Below, piece by piece: positions 18,064-27,548 of a stretch of DNA of 33,501 bases. A program made the position numbers and the translations under genes. The DNA comes from Comamonadaceae bacterium. GTDB taxonomy: Bacteria > Pseudomonadota > Gammaproteobacteria > Burkholderiales > Burkholderiaceae_C. The notes under the pieces were generated by a model. It did not search any database. It saw only the letters and a list, made by a program, of their open reading frames with translations, and was not told the DNA's origin. The stretch's first letter is position 1. Each line of letters begins with the position of its first letter. The stretch spans positions 1-33,501 of the forward strand of contig CANGCI010000004.1 of assembly GCA_947451995.1 (NCBI GenBank), read 5' to 3'.

Positions 18064-18123
18064 GAATTGTAAGGACAGGCACATCCCTTGGCATTCATGA
18101 CCTCATGATCATCCTTACAATTC
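18064..18123. repeat. 12-bp perfect inverted repeat in the divergent ATPase/permease intergenic region
   Basis: GAATTGTAAGGA at 18064-18075 and TCCTTACAATTC at 18112-18123. Confidence 0.85.
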
Positions 18124-18181
18124 ATAAGAAGATGTGCTTGTTCCGACAAGCTTTGCCCTTGACTTTCATTGGATTCTCCGA

Positions 18182-19810
18182 ATGCCCACCCTCCGAATTC
18201 GTTCGGTTTTACTCAGCCTGTTGGCGTTGATCATTTGTTTACCCCTGGTGGCATTGGTCAGTTCATGGCTCGAGTGGAATGCCAGTTCTGCGGGCGTCCT
18301 GACGGCGATGATCGAGACTGTTTTGCCAGGCTATGCGATCACCAGCCTGTTGCTCTGCCTTGGCGTTGCGGTGGGTGTCACCTTGCTGGGCACCAGCACA
18401 GCCGCAGCGGTGACCTTGTTCAAGTTTCCCGGAAAATCTTTTTTTGAATGGGCATTGCTGCTGCCCATGGCCATACCCGCTTATGTGGTTGCCTATGCCT
18501 ATACGGACTTTTTGCAATACAGCGGACCCTTGCAAAATTTCATTCGCAGCCAAACTGGCCTTGAGGGCCGTGTTTTGCCAGAAGTGAGAAGTTTGGGTGG
18601 GGCCATCCTTGTCTTTTCTCTGGCACTGTACCCCTATGTTTACCTGTTAGCGCGAACAGCGCTGAGTGAGCGTGCATCGCAATTGATGGAGGCAGCGCGC
18701 ATGCTGGGGGCGCCCCTTCAACGTCGAATTTTAGAAGTCGCAATGCCTTTGGCCAGGCCGGCAGTTGCCGCAGGAGTTGCACTGGCTTTGATGGAAACGT
18801 TAGCGGACTATGGCGTTGCAAGCTATTTTGGTATTCAAACCTTGACGGCTGGCATTTATAAAGCTTGGTTGGTCATGGACAACCGAATTGCCGCAGCGCA
18901 ATTGGCCACTTTGTTGCTGGGCACAGTTCTTGGATTGCTACAACTTGAAAAAATGGCGCAGGCCCGAATGCGTTTTTCAAGCTTGCGTTCTAATGCACCC
19001 TCATCAGATGCGCAGCCAACTTCTTTAACTGGCCTGTCCGCAATCGGCATGAGCACTTGGTGCGCCCTGCCCCTGTTCTTTGGATTTGTGCTACCAGTGC
19101 TGTTGATGCTGAGACCCTTGATGGCCTCTGATCTCGATGTGCCATGGGCTCGATTCATCGATTGGGCGTTGAACAGTCTTCGATTGGGACTCATGACTGC
19201 ACTGCTCGCCGTGGCCTTGGCCCTGGTGTTGTCGTACAGTTTAAGAACCAAGAAAGACCTCGCCACCAGCATGGCAACAGGATTGATCGGACTGGGATAC
19301 GCGGTTCCAGGGGCTGTGGTCGTGGTGGGCTTGTTATTGCCCGTCACGTGGCAACAACAACGCTGGCCAGATTCCCAAATTGGTTTCTGGCTCACGGCAA
19401 CGGTGTTGGGTCTGATTTGGGCCTACATGATTCGATTTTGTGCTGTCGCCTTGCAAACTGTGCAAAGTGGCTACACCCGCATTCCCAAAAGCCTAGATGA
19501 CTCTTCGCGCATGCTGGGCATCTCTGGGGTCAAACTGCTCACCTATGTGCATGTACCTTTGTTAAAGCGTTCTATCTTTGCTGCCACACTGCTGGTGTTT
19601 GTGGATGTGATGAAAGAGCTGCCGGCCACTTTGGTGTTGCGCCCCTTCAACACAGACACACTGGCCGTGATGGCTTATCAATTGGCAAGAGACGAGCGAT
19701 TGGGCGAAGCCGCATTGCCCAGTTTGGCTTTGGTTTTGGTGGGCTTGTTGCCTGTGATGTATCTCAGCCGTGCCATGAAAAAATCAAGTTCAGCCTCATC
19801 AATCTGTTGA
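18182..19810 (+). CDS. Iron(III) ABC transporter permease (FbpB/SfuB-like, fused two-domain type)
   Basis: Multiple TM segments and two EAA-like loops: LMEAARMLGAPLQRRILEVAMPLARPAVAAG and LDDSSRMLGISGVKLLTYVHVPLLKRS; DVMKELPATLVLRPFNTDTLAV. A GTG start at 18134 is possible. Confidence 0.93.
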   Translation: MPTLRIRSVLLSLLALIICLPLVALVSSWLEWNASSAGVLTAMIETVLPGYAITSLLLCLGVAVGVTLLGTSTAAAVTLFKFPGKSFFEWALLLPMAIPAYVVAYAYTDFLQYSGPLQNFIRSQTGLEGRVLPEVRSLGGAILVFSLALYPYVYLLARTALSERASQLMEAARMLGAPLQRRILEVAMPLARPAVAAGVALALMETLADYGVASYFGIQTLTAGIYKAWLVMDNRIAAAQLATLLLGTVLGLLQLEKMAQARMRFSSLRSNAPSSDAQPTSLTGLSAIGMSTWCALPLFFGFVLPVLLMLRPLMASDLDVPWARFIDWALNSLRLGLMTALLAVALALVLSYSLRTKKDLATSMATGLIGLGYAVPGAVVVVGLLLPVTWQQQRWPDSQIGFWLTATVLGLIWAYMIRFCAVALQTVQSGYTRIPKSLDDSSRMLGISGVKLLTYVHVPLLKRSIFAATLLVFVDVMKELPATLVLRPFNTDTLAVMAYQLARDERLGEAALPSLALVLVGLLPVMYLSRAMKKSSSASSIC

Positions 19811-21445
19811 TGCTGCTGTGACCCCATGACGGTCTTGTCGCCCACGCAATTTGTGCGCAGTGCTGACTGATTGCTCATGTGAGCTCTGATTTGTAGGCTC
19901 ACCCCCCAAGGGCAAGCGTTCCTGCGCCAAACATTTTGGCCGTGCCCTGGCACCACTTGCCAAATAGTCTTGGAGCAGCGATGCACGAACAGGCGATGAA
20001 TCCATCTCTCTTACCACTGTCAAATAATGAAAGACAGCGTCCACTAAATCCTCGGGTGTCAACCCATAAGTTTTTCCAGTAGACAGCCAAACATGATCTG
20101 AAAAATGCATGAAGGATCGGAACGCAGAAGCAGGCTGTCCAATAGGCGTCAATATCAAGGGCAAGCTAGTTTTGAAGCGTCCCGAATTGGCAATCAAGTC
20201 CCAATACTTGGCCATGCGGGTGAAGCGCTCCAAGCTTGACGCATCCAAGTCCTTGGTTTTTCGCACCACATAAGGTGGTTGATCGTCATAGACCATTTCA
20301 AAAGGCACGGTGTGCCTTGCAATCGGCGTTCCACGCAAACGCTTCAAAATACCCAATTGAATTTCTTGCGGACCAATGGCCATCAGTCGGTCAAAGCCTT
20401 CCGCAAAGCTGTCCAATGTTTCACCAGGCAAACCAAAAATCAAATCGGTGTGAAGGTGTGCATGCGATTCATTGATCAACCATCGCAAATTGGCTTCTGT
20501 CTGGATGTTGTCTTGCCGCCTAGAAATCAGTTTTTGAACGGTTTCATTGAAACTTTGAATGCCTACCTCAAATTGCAGCACCCCAGGCGGATACTTCGCA
20601 ATCAAAGCCTTTAACTTGTCTGGCAAATGGTCTGGGATGACCTCAAAATGCACCAACAAACCTTCTGCACCGGGTTCATTCAATCGATCCAAAAAGAACT
20701 GGAGAATTTGAACAGATGCTTCAATTTTCAGATTGAAAGTGCGATCGACAAATTTGAAGTTTCGCGCGCCACGTTCATACAAAATTTTGAGCTCATGCAA
20801 GAACGGCGACAGCTCAAAAGCCCACGCCGTTTTGTCTAAAGAGCTGAGACAAAACTCACATTTGAATGGACATCCCCTTGAAGCTTCCACATACAACAAA
20901 CGGTTGGCCAAATCGGCGTCCGAAAAGTGTTGGTATGGCAAAGCAATTTGATCCATTGGCGGTTGTTCGCCAGGGATCACCTTCATGAGCGGGGGCGGCC
21001 CCTGAACCAATTGCAAACAAAGTTTCGGAAAGCTCACATCCCCCCAACCTGTGATCACATGATCAGACATTTTCACAATGTCTTGTTGGTCGGTTTCGTG
21101 ACTTACTTCGGGACCGCCCAAAACAATTTTCAAGCGGGGACGCTGAAATTTAAGCAGCCGAATCAGTTCGGTAGTCTGCAGCACATTCCAAATGTAAACA
21201 CCGAAACCAATGACTTGTGTTTGACCTGGTCGCTCCTCGCCCAAGGTGTTCAACAATTGCGACACCATGCCTGGCAATGGCTTCGACAAGGTGAATTCAA
21301 GCAATGCTGTTTGATCTGCCAGTGATTGGCTGCCGTGACGTGCCATGTTGGCCATCAGGTAGCGCAGGCCCAAAGACGCGTGGATGTACTTCGCGTTCAG
21401 AGTGCAAAGGATGATGGTGGGCTTCGAAGTCACAGAGTCAAGCAT
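19799..21445 (-). CDS. B12-binding-domain radical SAM protein
   Basis: ILCTLNAKYIHASLGLRYLMAN...VIGFGVYIWN...IVLGGPEVSHE; radical SAM motif ASRGCPFKCEFCLSS; FEVGIQSFN; HTDLIFGLPGET. Start at MLDSV. Confidence 0.93.
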   Translation of the reverse strand: MLDSVTSKPTIILCTLNAKYIHASLGLRYLMANMARHGSQSLADQTALLEFTLSKPLPGMVSQLLNTLGEERPGQTQVIGFGVYIWNVLQTTELIRLLKFQRPRLKIVLGGPEVSHETDQQDIVKMSDHVITGWGDVSFPKLCLQLVQGPPPLMKVIPGEQPPMDQIALPYQHFSDADLANRLLYVEASRGCPFKCEFCLSSLDKTAWAFELSPFLHELKILYERGARNFKFVDRTFNLKIEASVQILQFFLDRLNEPGAEGLLVHFEVIPDHLPDKLKALIAKYPPGVLQFEVGIQSFNETVQKLISRRQDNIQTEANLRWLINESHAHLHTDLIFGLPGETLDSFAEGFDRLMAIGPQEIQLGILKRLRGTPIARHTVPFEMVYDDQPPYVVRKTKDLDASSLERFTRMAKYWDLIANSGRFKTSLPLILTPIGQPASAFRSFMHFSDHVWLSTGKTYGLTPEDLVDAVFHYLTVVREMDSSPVRASLLQDYLASGARARPKCLAQERLPLGGEPTNQSSHEQSVSTAHKLRGRQDRHGVTAASTD

Positions 21446-21557
21446 GCCTAGATTATCGTGCGCAAAATGAATGCCAAACAAGCTCAGGGTAATCGCGATA
21501 GCCATGTTCAAACGAATGACTCAAACTTGATGTTTGATGATCATCTGAAAGTACCTC

Positions 21558-22661
21558 ATGAAATCAGTTCTTAGATGGGTAGGCGTGCCTATTCTGGCGG
21601 TGGTCGTTTACTTGTTCACCTGGCCCGTACCCATAAAACCGGTGTCGTGGGTTGCACCCAAGGCCCCAGGTTACGTAGGCCCTCACGCGGTCAACGACAA
21701 ATTGAACCATCTCAACATGCTCGACTTGAAAGGCGAAGAAGGGCCTGAGCACATCGCAATTGGACCTGATGGCAAGTTGTACACCACCGTCGCAAGTGGA
21801 AAAATTTTGCAAATGACACCCGAGGGCAAGGAACAAAAAGAGTTTGCCAACACCGGCGGACGAGTTCTGGGTTTTGATTTTGATGCGCAAGGAAATTTGA
21901 TTGCGGCAGATGCCATCAAAGGACTTTTGTCCATCAGCCCTCAAGGTGCCATCAAGGTTCTGACCAACCAAGTCAACAAAGATCCAATTAGGTATGCGGA
22001 CGCCGTGGTGGTCGCCAAAAACGGAAAGATGTATTTCAGCGATGCATCAACTCGCTTCAGCCCTCAAGAATGGGGTGGCACTTTTGAGGCCAGCATTTTG
22101 GACATCTTGGAGCAATCTGCAACTGGCCGTATCTTAGAGTACGACCCTAGCAACCAAACAACCCGCGTCTTGGCGCATGGCTTGAGCTTTGCCAACGGTG
22201 TGGCATTGAACCAAACTGAAACCAGTCTCTTTGCCAATGAAACAGGCAAATACAGAGTTTGGAAAATAGAGCTCAGCGCTCAAAATCTTGAATTGGGTGA
22301 TGGCAAAGTACCTGCAGGCGCAAAGATCTTGTTTGAAAATTTGCCAGGTTACCCAGACAATTTGATGCGAGGTATGGATGGCAAAATTTGGCTGGGTTTT
22401 GCAAAACCTCGCAACCCCACCATTGATGGCTTTGCCGACAAACCATGGCTGCGGTCTCTGACCTTAAGACTGCCACGATCACTTTGGCCCATCCCAAAAG
22501 CTTATGGCCATGTCATGGCGTTTGACGAAGAAGGTCGCGTATTGAAAGACATGCAGGATCCCACCGGAAGCTATCCAGAGTCGACAGGCGTCACCGAAAC
22601 CAAAGATCGCTTGTATATTCAGAGCTTGCATGCAAAAGGTTTGGGCTGGCTTGCCAAATAA
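21558..22661 (+). CDS. SMP-30/strictosidine synthase-like beta-propeller protein
   Basis: N-terminal membrane anchor; GPEHIAIGPDGKLYTTVASGKILQM...DAQGNLIAADAIKGLLSISPQG...KMYFSDASTRFS...ANGVALNQTETSLFANETGKYRVWKIEL...GYPDNLMRGMDGKIWLGF. Confidence 0.9.
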   Translation: MKSVLRWVGVPILAVVVYLFTWPVPIKPVSWVAPKAPGYVGPHAVNDKLNHLNMLDLKGEEGPEHIAIGPDGKLYTTVASGKILQMTPEGKEQKEFANTGGRVLGFDFDAQGNLIAADAIKGLLSISPQGAIKVLTNQVNKDPIRYADAVVVAKNGKMYFSDASTRFSPQEWGGTFEASILDILEQSATGRILEYDPSNQTTRVLAHGLSFANGVALNQTETSLFANETGKYRVWKIELSAQNLELGDGKVPAGAKILFENLPGYPDNLMRGMDGKIWLGFAKPRNPTIDGFADKPWLRSLTLRLPRSLWPIPKAYGHVMAFDEEGRVLKDMQDPTGSYPESTGVTETKDRLYIQSLHAKGLGWLAK

Positions 22662-22675
22662 ACAGGAGTCACACG

Positions 22676-23140
22676 ATGTTAAAAACATTCACATGGGCAT
22701 TGCTGGCAGTTGCGTTCAGTGCCAACGCTGCGACGGCCCCTTACGACGAATCAGCCAATGCACCGGCACAGATTCAGACAAGCCTTCAAGAGGCCAAAGT
22801 CACCAACAAACCCGTACTGGTGGTCTTTGGTGCCAACTGGTGTGGCGATTGCAAAGTGTTGGACATGTCTTTCAAAACAGGGCCCAGTGCCCCATTGATT
22901 CAGCAGCATTTCAAAATGGTCAAAGTCAATGTTGGCAAATTTGACCGCAACCTCGACATTGCAGAAGCCTTTGGTGTGCCGCTCAAAAAAGGAATTCCCG
23001 CCATTGCAGTGCTGTCACCTGCCGGCAAAGTGATTTATGCCACGCAATCTGGAGAATTGGCCGATGCGCGCAACATGGGCGACACCGCCATCTTTGATTT
23101 TTTAGCCAAGGTGGCAAGCACAAAACCCGCTACACCTTGA
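22676..23140 (+). CDS. Exported thioredoxin-fold protein
   Basis: Signal peptide; PVLVVFGANWCGDCKVLDMSFK...VKVNVGKFDRNLDIAEAFGVPLKKGIPAIAVLSPAGKVI. Confidence 0.92.
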   Translation: MLKTFTWALLAVAFSANAATAPYDESANAPAQIQTSLQEAKVTNKPVLVVFGANWCGDCKVLDMSFKTGPSAPLIQQHFKMVKVNVGKFDRNLDIAEAFGVPLKKGIPAIAVLSPAGKVIYATQSGELADARNMGDTAIFDFLAKVASTKPATP

Positions 23141-23164
23141 TTGCTTACACGGGCACAAACAGTC

Positions 23165-23479
23165 TTACCCGTTCAGGTCCAAGAACACTCGGCCATTTTC
23201 AATTTTGACAGGCCACGATTTGACGGGCTCGGATGCAGGTCCACATTGAACGGAGCCGTCGCGCACATCGAACAAGGCCTGGTGGAAGGGGCACTCCACA
23301 TGATGACCCTCCACAAACCCATCGCACAATTTGGCGTTGCCGTGGCTGCATTCATTGTTGATCGCATACACGCCCTCCTCCAATTTAAAGACAGCGATGT
23401 CATGGTTTTGAGGGGTGACAGCAATGCCTGCCCCTTCAAACAAATCGGCCACTGCGGCCACGTCAATCCAGTTGTTCAT
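23165..23479 (-). CDS. Rieske [2Fe-2S] ferredoxin of an aromatic-ring dioxygenase
   Basis: NNECSHGNAKLCDGFVEGHHVECPFHQALFDVRDG; CxH...CxxH Rieske motifs. Confidence 0.94.
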   Translation of the reverse strand: MNNWIDVAAVADLFEGAGIAVTPQNHDIAVFKLEEGVYAINNECSHGNAKLCDGFVEGHHVECPFHQALFDVRDGSVQCGPASEPVKSWPVKIENGRVFLDLNG

Positions 23480-23481
23480 GG

Positions 23482-23955
23482 TTAGATGGGGTAGATCACA
23501 GAATTGGGAATCATCTCGCTGTCGTACACGCACAGACGTTCAGCGAACTTAAATCCTTCGGGTGTGGACACAATGATGTCAAGATAACGTCCCACGTTGT
23601 AGACGGTGCTTTCTTTGTCCAACTTGGTACGAAACACCGCGTAGTTGGCCTCACTGTAAATGCGGCCTTCTTCTACTTTTCGAACGATGGGTGCGCCCAC
23701 CACGTGTCGCTGATAGTAGGGGTCGTGAAAGATGGTTTCACTGATGCCGTACACCCGATCTTTCAACATCCCCTTGCTGGTCAATGTCAACGTAGCCAAG
23801 GGAAATCCGCGCTCATGATTTTCACGCGGTTGCAATTTGTAAACACACTGCTCTGTGAAGAACTCAGGCCATAAATTCCATTGGCCACTGTCGACGGCAC
23901 TGGCGTAATCGGCATAAAGTTGCTGGATGCCAAACCAAGTTTGCATGTCCACCAT
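23482..23955 (-). CDS. Aromatic-ring-hydroxylating dioxygenase, small (beta) subunit
   Basis: [46 protein letters not shown]...[45 protein letters not shown] upstream of the MVDMQTW start. Confidence 0.92.
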   Translation of the reverse strand: MVDMQTWFGIQQLYADYASAVDSGQWNLWPEFFTEQCVYKLQPRENHERGFPLATLTLTSKGMLKDRVYGISETIFHDPYYQRHVVGAPIVRKVEEGRIYSEANYAVFRTKLDKESTVYNVGRYLDIIVSTPEGFKFAERLCVYDSEMIPNSVIYPI

Positions 23956-23957
23956 GA

Positions 23958-25211
23958 TCAATCCTCCATCACATTTCGCCAGTATTCGTACATCCCTCGG
24001 ATCAGGGTTTCAGTCACCATGTGATCGGTGTCGCCTACATCTTTACCGCCCAACTCAGCAAGCGCACGGTGCTGAGATTTAGATTCAAAAGCCTGCTGCG
24101 AAAATTCAATCACTTCACCATCATCGGCTGACACAAATCCTGCAGGACCAAACAAGTTGGCTTGTCGCAAGCGGCGTTCAGTCATCTCTGGGGTGTCGTC
24201 TTCAAAGCCGAAATGTGTCCACACGAAATCAAATGCGCCATGCCCGTCAGGCTGAATGTGGCGCGTAGAAACACTGTTGACCTGCTGCTGAAAAATCACA
24301 CTGGGAAATAGCGTCATCATGACAGCCGTAGGCCCCTCCCACCAAGGCTCGGGCACGATATCTAAGAAACTGGGGTCGTTGAGTTCCATGCTGGCTTTGA
24401 AACTACTGACCTGTGTCACATCTGAAGCCCCACCCGTTGCTTGTCCTGCAGAGCCGCGCGTGGAAATCATGGCGGCATGACGATGCTTGTCGTCCATGCG
24501 CAATTCACTTTTATTGTCAGCGCGCCAAAGTCCAAAGGTCACAAACCAAGTGTGCAACAAGCCTGGGTGATAAGGATCTTTGATGTTCTCTTGCATCAAT
24601 TTCCAGTTACCTGGAATACGCTGGCGGTTGTAGCCCAATATCTTGAGCTGCCGGCCATTGAACAATCGGTCAAAGTACTTCAAGATCACCGGCCCCATGT
24701 AGTCTTCCAAAGACTCAACCTGGTGATCAAAAGAAGCAAACACAACGCCACCCCGTAGGGCCACTTTCAACGAAGTTAAGCCATGGTCTTTGGGGTCAAA
24801 ATCGGCAGGCATGCCGCCATTGACCTTGCCATCTTGCCGCACACCGCGTCTAAAGGGGACCCCTTGTAACTTGCCATCCAAGGCATAGCTCCATTGATGG
24901 TAAGGGCATACCAATTCTTTTTGATTGCCATGCCGCTCTCGGCAAAAAGCCATCCCACGGTGTGCGCACACATTTTCGACCACATGAATTTGACCATCTT
25001 GCGCGCGGGTCATGATGACAGACCGCTCGCCGATGACGGTTCGTTTGAAATCACCCACATTGGGGATTTCAGCCTCTAGGCCCACATAACTCCAGTGAGC
25101 CTTGTAAAAAAACCGCTCAAGCTCTTTGTGATGCGTGGCCTGTTGGGTATAGACGGCAAATGGGATCCGGCTGGTGCCAGGCGTTTCCCAATGTATTGGC
25201 TGTTCTTGCAT
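23958..25211 (-). CDS. Aromatic-ring-hydroxylating dioxygenase, large (alpha) subunit
   Basis: Rieske motif [26 protein letters not shown]; metal-centre region [21 protein letters not shown]. Start at MQEQP, GGAG 10 nt upstream. Confidence 0.95.
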   Translation of the reverse strand: MQEQPIHWETPGTSRIPFAVYTQQATHHKELERFFYKAHWSYVGLEAEIPNVGDFKRTVIGERSVIMTRAQDGQIHVVENVCAHRGMAFCRERHGNQKELVCPYHQWSYALDGKLQGVPFRRGVRQDGKVNGGMPADFDPKDHGLTSLKVALRGGVVFASFDHQVESLEDYMGPVILKYFDRLFNGRQLKILGYNRQRIPGNWKLMQENIKDPYHPGLLHTWFVTFGLWRADNKSELRMDDKHRHAAMISTRGSAGQATGGASDVTQVSSFKASMELNDPSFLDIVPEPWWEGPTAVMMTLFPSVIFQQQVNSVSTRHIQPDGHGAFDFVWTHFGFEDDTPEMTERRLRQANLFGPAGFVSADDGEVIEFSQQAFESKSQHRALAELGGKDVGDTDHMVTETLIRGMYEYWRNVMED

Positions 25212-25321
25212 GTGTGCGGGTCTCCACAAGATGGTTGCCGCTCATCATGCCAGCCGCTTTAAATTAGTAAATCGGATTTTAAATATAATGATTATTTGAA
25301 TATCGAATATCACAAAGATCC

Positions 25322-26257
25322 ATGGAACTGGCCAAACTCGACCTCAATTTGCTCTTGGTATTTCACCATTTGCTCATTTTGAAACGCGTCTCAGCGGTTG
25401 CCAATCTGTTGGACATGAGCCAGCCCGCTGTGAGCAGTGCGTTGGGCAGGCTCCGAACCAGTTTGAATGACGAGTTGTTCATCCGCACCCAGGGCGGCAT
25501 GACCCCAACGCCTTACGCCTTGCAGCTGGCAGAGCCAATTGCCACTGCGCTGAATGGCTTGCAACAAGCTCTGAATGTGCGCGGCGCTTTTGATCCAAAG
25601 ACCAGCCGCCGAAACTTCACAATTGCCCTGACGGATGTTGGCGAAATGTATTTCTTACCTGTACTGGTCAATGCCTTGGCCAAAGTAGCGCCCGGTGTCA
25701 CTTTGCAAATTGTGAGCGTGGCGCAATCGGCGCTCAAAGAAGACATGTCAACGGGCCGAATTGATTTGGCCATGGGACTGCTACCGCAACTCCAAGCAGG
25801 CTTTTTTCAACAATCCTTGTTCAAGCAAAAATACGTTTGCCTGATGCGCAAAAAGCATCCGTTGGCACAGACGACAAGCATCTCAGTGGCAGCCTTGTTT
25901 GCCTCAGAGCATGTTCGCGTTTTGGCGACTGGCACAGGCCATGGCAAAGTAAATGGGGCCATGGACCAACAAAAATATTCGCGACAAGTGAGGCTCACAG
26001 TGCCCCACTATGTTGCTTTGGGCGACGTGCTGCAAAATGCCAACTTGATTGCTGTGGTGCCCGAGCGATTTGCACAACGCATTGTCAAACCCTTTGATCT
26101 GGTCATGCGCGACTTGCCCATCGAAGTAGAAGACAGTGCCATCCAGCAGTGTTGGCACGGGCGCCTACACCGCGACCCTGGTCACCAATGGTTGCGGCAA
26201 TTGATGCGCGAACTCTTTGGTGACCGTTCCACAGGTGGCGAGGAGCTTGCGATCTGA
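25322..26257 (+). CDS. LysR-family transcriptional regulator, NahR/NagR-like
   Basis: LDLNLLLVFHHLLILKRVSAVANLLDMSQPAVSSALGRLRTSLNDELFIRTQGGMTPTPYA...RRNFTIALTDVGEMYFLPVLVNAL. Confidence 0.93.
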   Translation: MELAKLDLNLLLVFHHLLILKRVSAVANLLDMSQPAVSSALGRLRTSLNDELFIRTQGGMTPTPYALQLAEPIATALNGLQQALNVRGAFDPKTSRRNFTIALTDVGEMYFLPVLVNALAKVAPGVTLQIVSVAQSALKEDMSTGRIDLAMGLLPQLQAGFFQQSLFKQKYVCLMRKKHPLAQTTSISVAALFASEHVRVLATGTGHGKVNGAMDQQKYSRQVRLTVPHYVALGDVLQNANLIAVVPERFAQRIVKPFDLVMRDLPIEVEDSAIQQCWHGRLHRDPGHQWLRQLMRELFGDRSTGGEELAI

Positions 26258-26261
26258 TGGA

Positions 26262-27434
26262 TCAGAAAGGCAGTCCCACGTAATTTTCTGCCAGAGAACT
26301 TTGGGCTGCATCGGATGAGAACAAATAGGCCATCTCAACTTCTTGCAGCTTTTGGTCATATTCGATTGAATCTGGGAATGTGTGCAACAAGGTTGTGAGC
26401 CACCATGAAAAGCGCTGCGCTTTCCAAACGCGGGACAGCGCCTTTTCGGAATAGTTGTCCAAACCTGTGCTGTCACCCTTTTGGTAGTGGTCCACAAAGC
26501 CATGGTACAAGTAGTAAATGTCAGACCCAGCAGTGTTCAAACCCCGTGCACCAGTGGGTGGCACAATATGGGCCGCATCACCTGCCAAAAACATGTTGCC
26601 GTAACGCATAGGTTCAGCCACAAAAGAGCGCAGCGGTGCAATGGACTTTTCGATGGTGGGACCTGTGATCAATTGCGCAGACACTTCTGCGGGCAAACGA
26701 CGTTTCAACTCCGCCCAAAAAGCCTCATCCGACCAATCTTCAACTGAATCAGTCAGTGGCACTTGGATGTAGTAACGGCTTAAAACTTGTGAGCGCAAAG
26801 AGCACAGAGCAAAACCACGCGGGTGCTTGGCGTAAATCAGCTCAGGCGAAACTGGTTTGGTTCGAGACAAGACGCCCAGCCAACCAAAGGGATACACTTT
26901 TTCGTATTCTTTGATGACGTCGCTTGGGATGGACTTACGGCTCACACCGTGGAATCCGTCAGCACCAATGATGAAATCGCAATCAACGCGTTTTTCCTCA
27001 CCGCCCACACTGTAGGTGACGTAAGGCTTGTCGGACTTCACATCGTGCGGTTGAACGTTTTCTGCGCTGTGAATCACGATGCCGTTCATGCGGTCCCGCG
27101 CTTCATACAAATCGCGAGTCAACTCCGTTTGACCGTACACCATCACGGAATTGCCACCGCTGTATTTGTGCAAATCAACACGATTCAGTTTGCCGGCATG
27201 CGCCAAGAAAAATCCATCGTGAATTTCACCTTCTCGGTCCATGCGCTCACCGCATTGGGCTTCACGCATGAGTTTGGCAAAGCCATTTTCCAGAACACCG
27301 GCACGAATGCGACTGAGCACGTAATCCCGTGTTTGGCGCTCCAAAACCACCGTTTCAATGCCTTTGAGATGAAGCAACTGGGAAAGCATCAGGCCAGATG
27401 GCCCGCCACCGATGATGCAAACTTGGGTTTTCAT
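26262..27434 (-). CDS. pobA: 4-hydroxybenzoate 3-monooxygenase
   Basis: MKTQVCIIGGGPSGLMLSQLLHLKGIETVVLERQTRDYVLSRIRAGVLE...HDGFFLAHAGKLNRVDLHKYSGGNSVMVYGQTELTRDLYEAR...MFLAGDAAHIVPPTGARGLNTAGSDIYYLY. Confidence 0.96.
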   Translation of the reverse strand: MKTQVCIIGGGPSGLMLSQLLHLKGIETVVLERQTRDYVLSRIRAGVLENGFAKLMREAQCGERMDREGEIHDGFFLAHAGKLNRVDLHKYSGGNSVMVYGQTELTRDLYEARDRMNGIVIHSAENVQPHDVKSDKPYVTYSVGGEEKRVDCDFIIGADGFHGVSRKSIPSDVIKEYEKVYPFGWLGVLSRTKPVSPELIYAKHPRGFALCSLRSQVLSRYYIQVPLTDSVEDWSDEAFWAELKRRLPAEVSAQLITGPTIEKSIAPLRSFVAEPMRYGNMFLAGDAAHIVPPTGARGLNTAGSDIYYLYHGFVDHYQKGDSTGLDNYSEKALSRVWKAQRFSWWLTTLLHTFPDSIEYDQKLQEVEMAYLFSSDAAQSSLAENYVGLPF

Positions 27435-27548
27435 TTGTTGTCTCCGTAAAACTTGATCTAAGGCAATTTGCCAAAACAAATCGAAAGATACCTCTTAAGC
27501 GACCCGACAGGAATGGCTGAAACTGGCAAAAACTTGTACATTTCGAAC

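Noticed and set aside
26823-27449. 208-aa plus-strand ORF
   Set aside because: Antisense to pobA, which is unambiguous.
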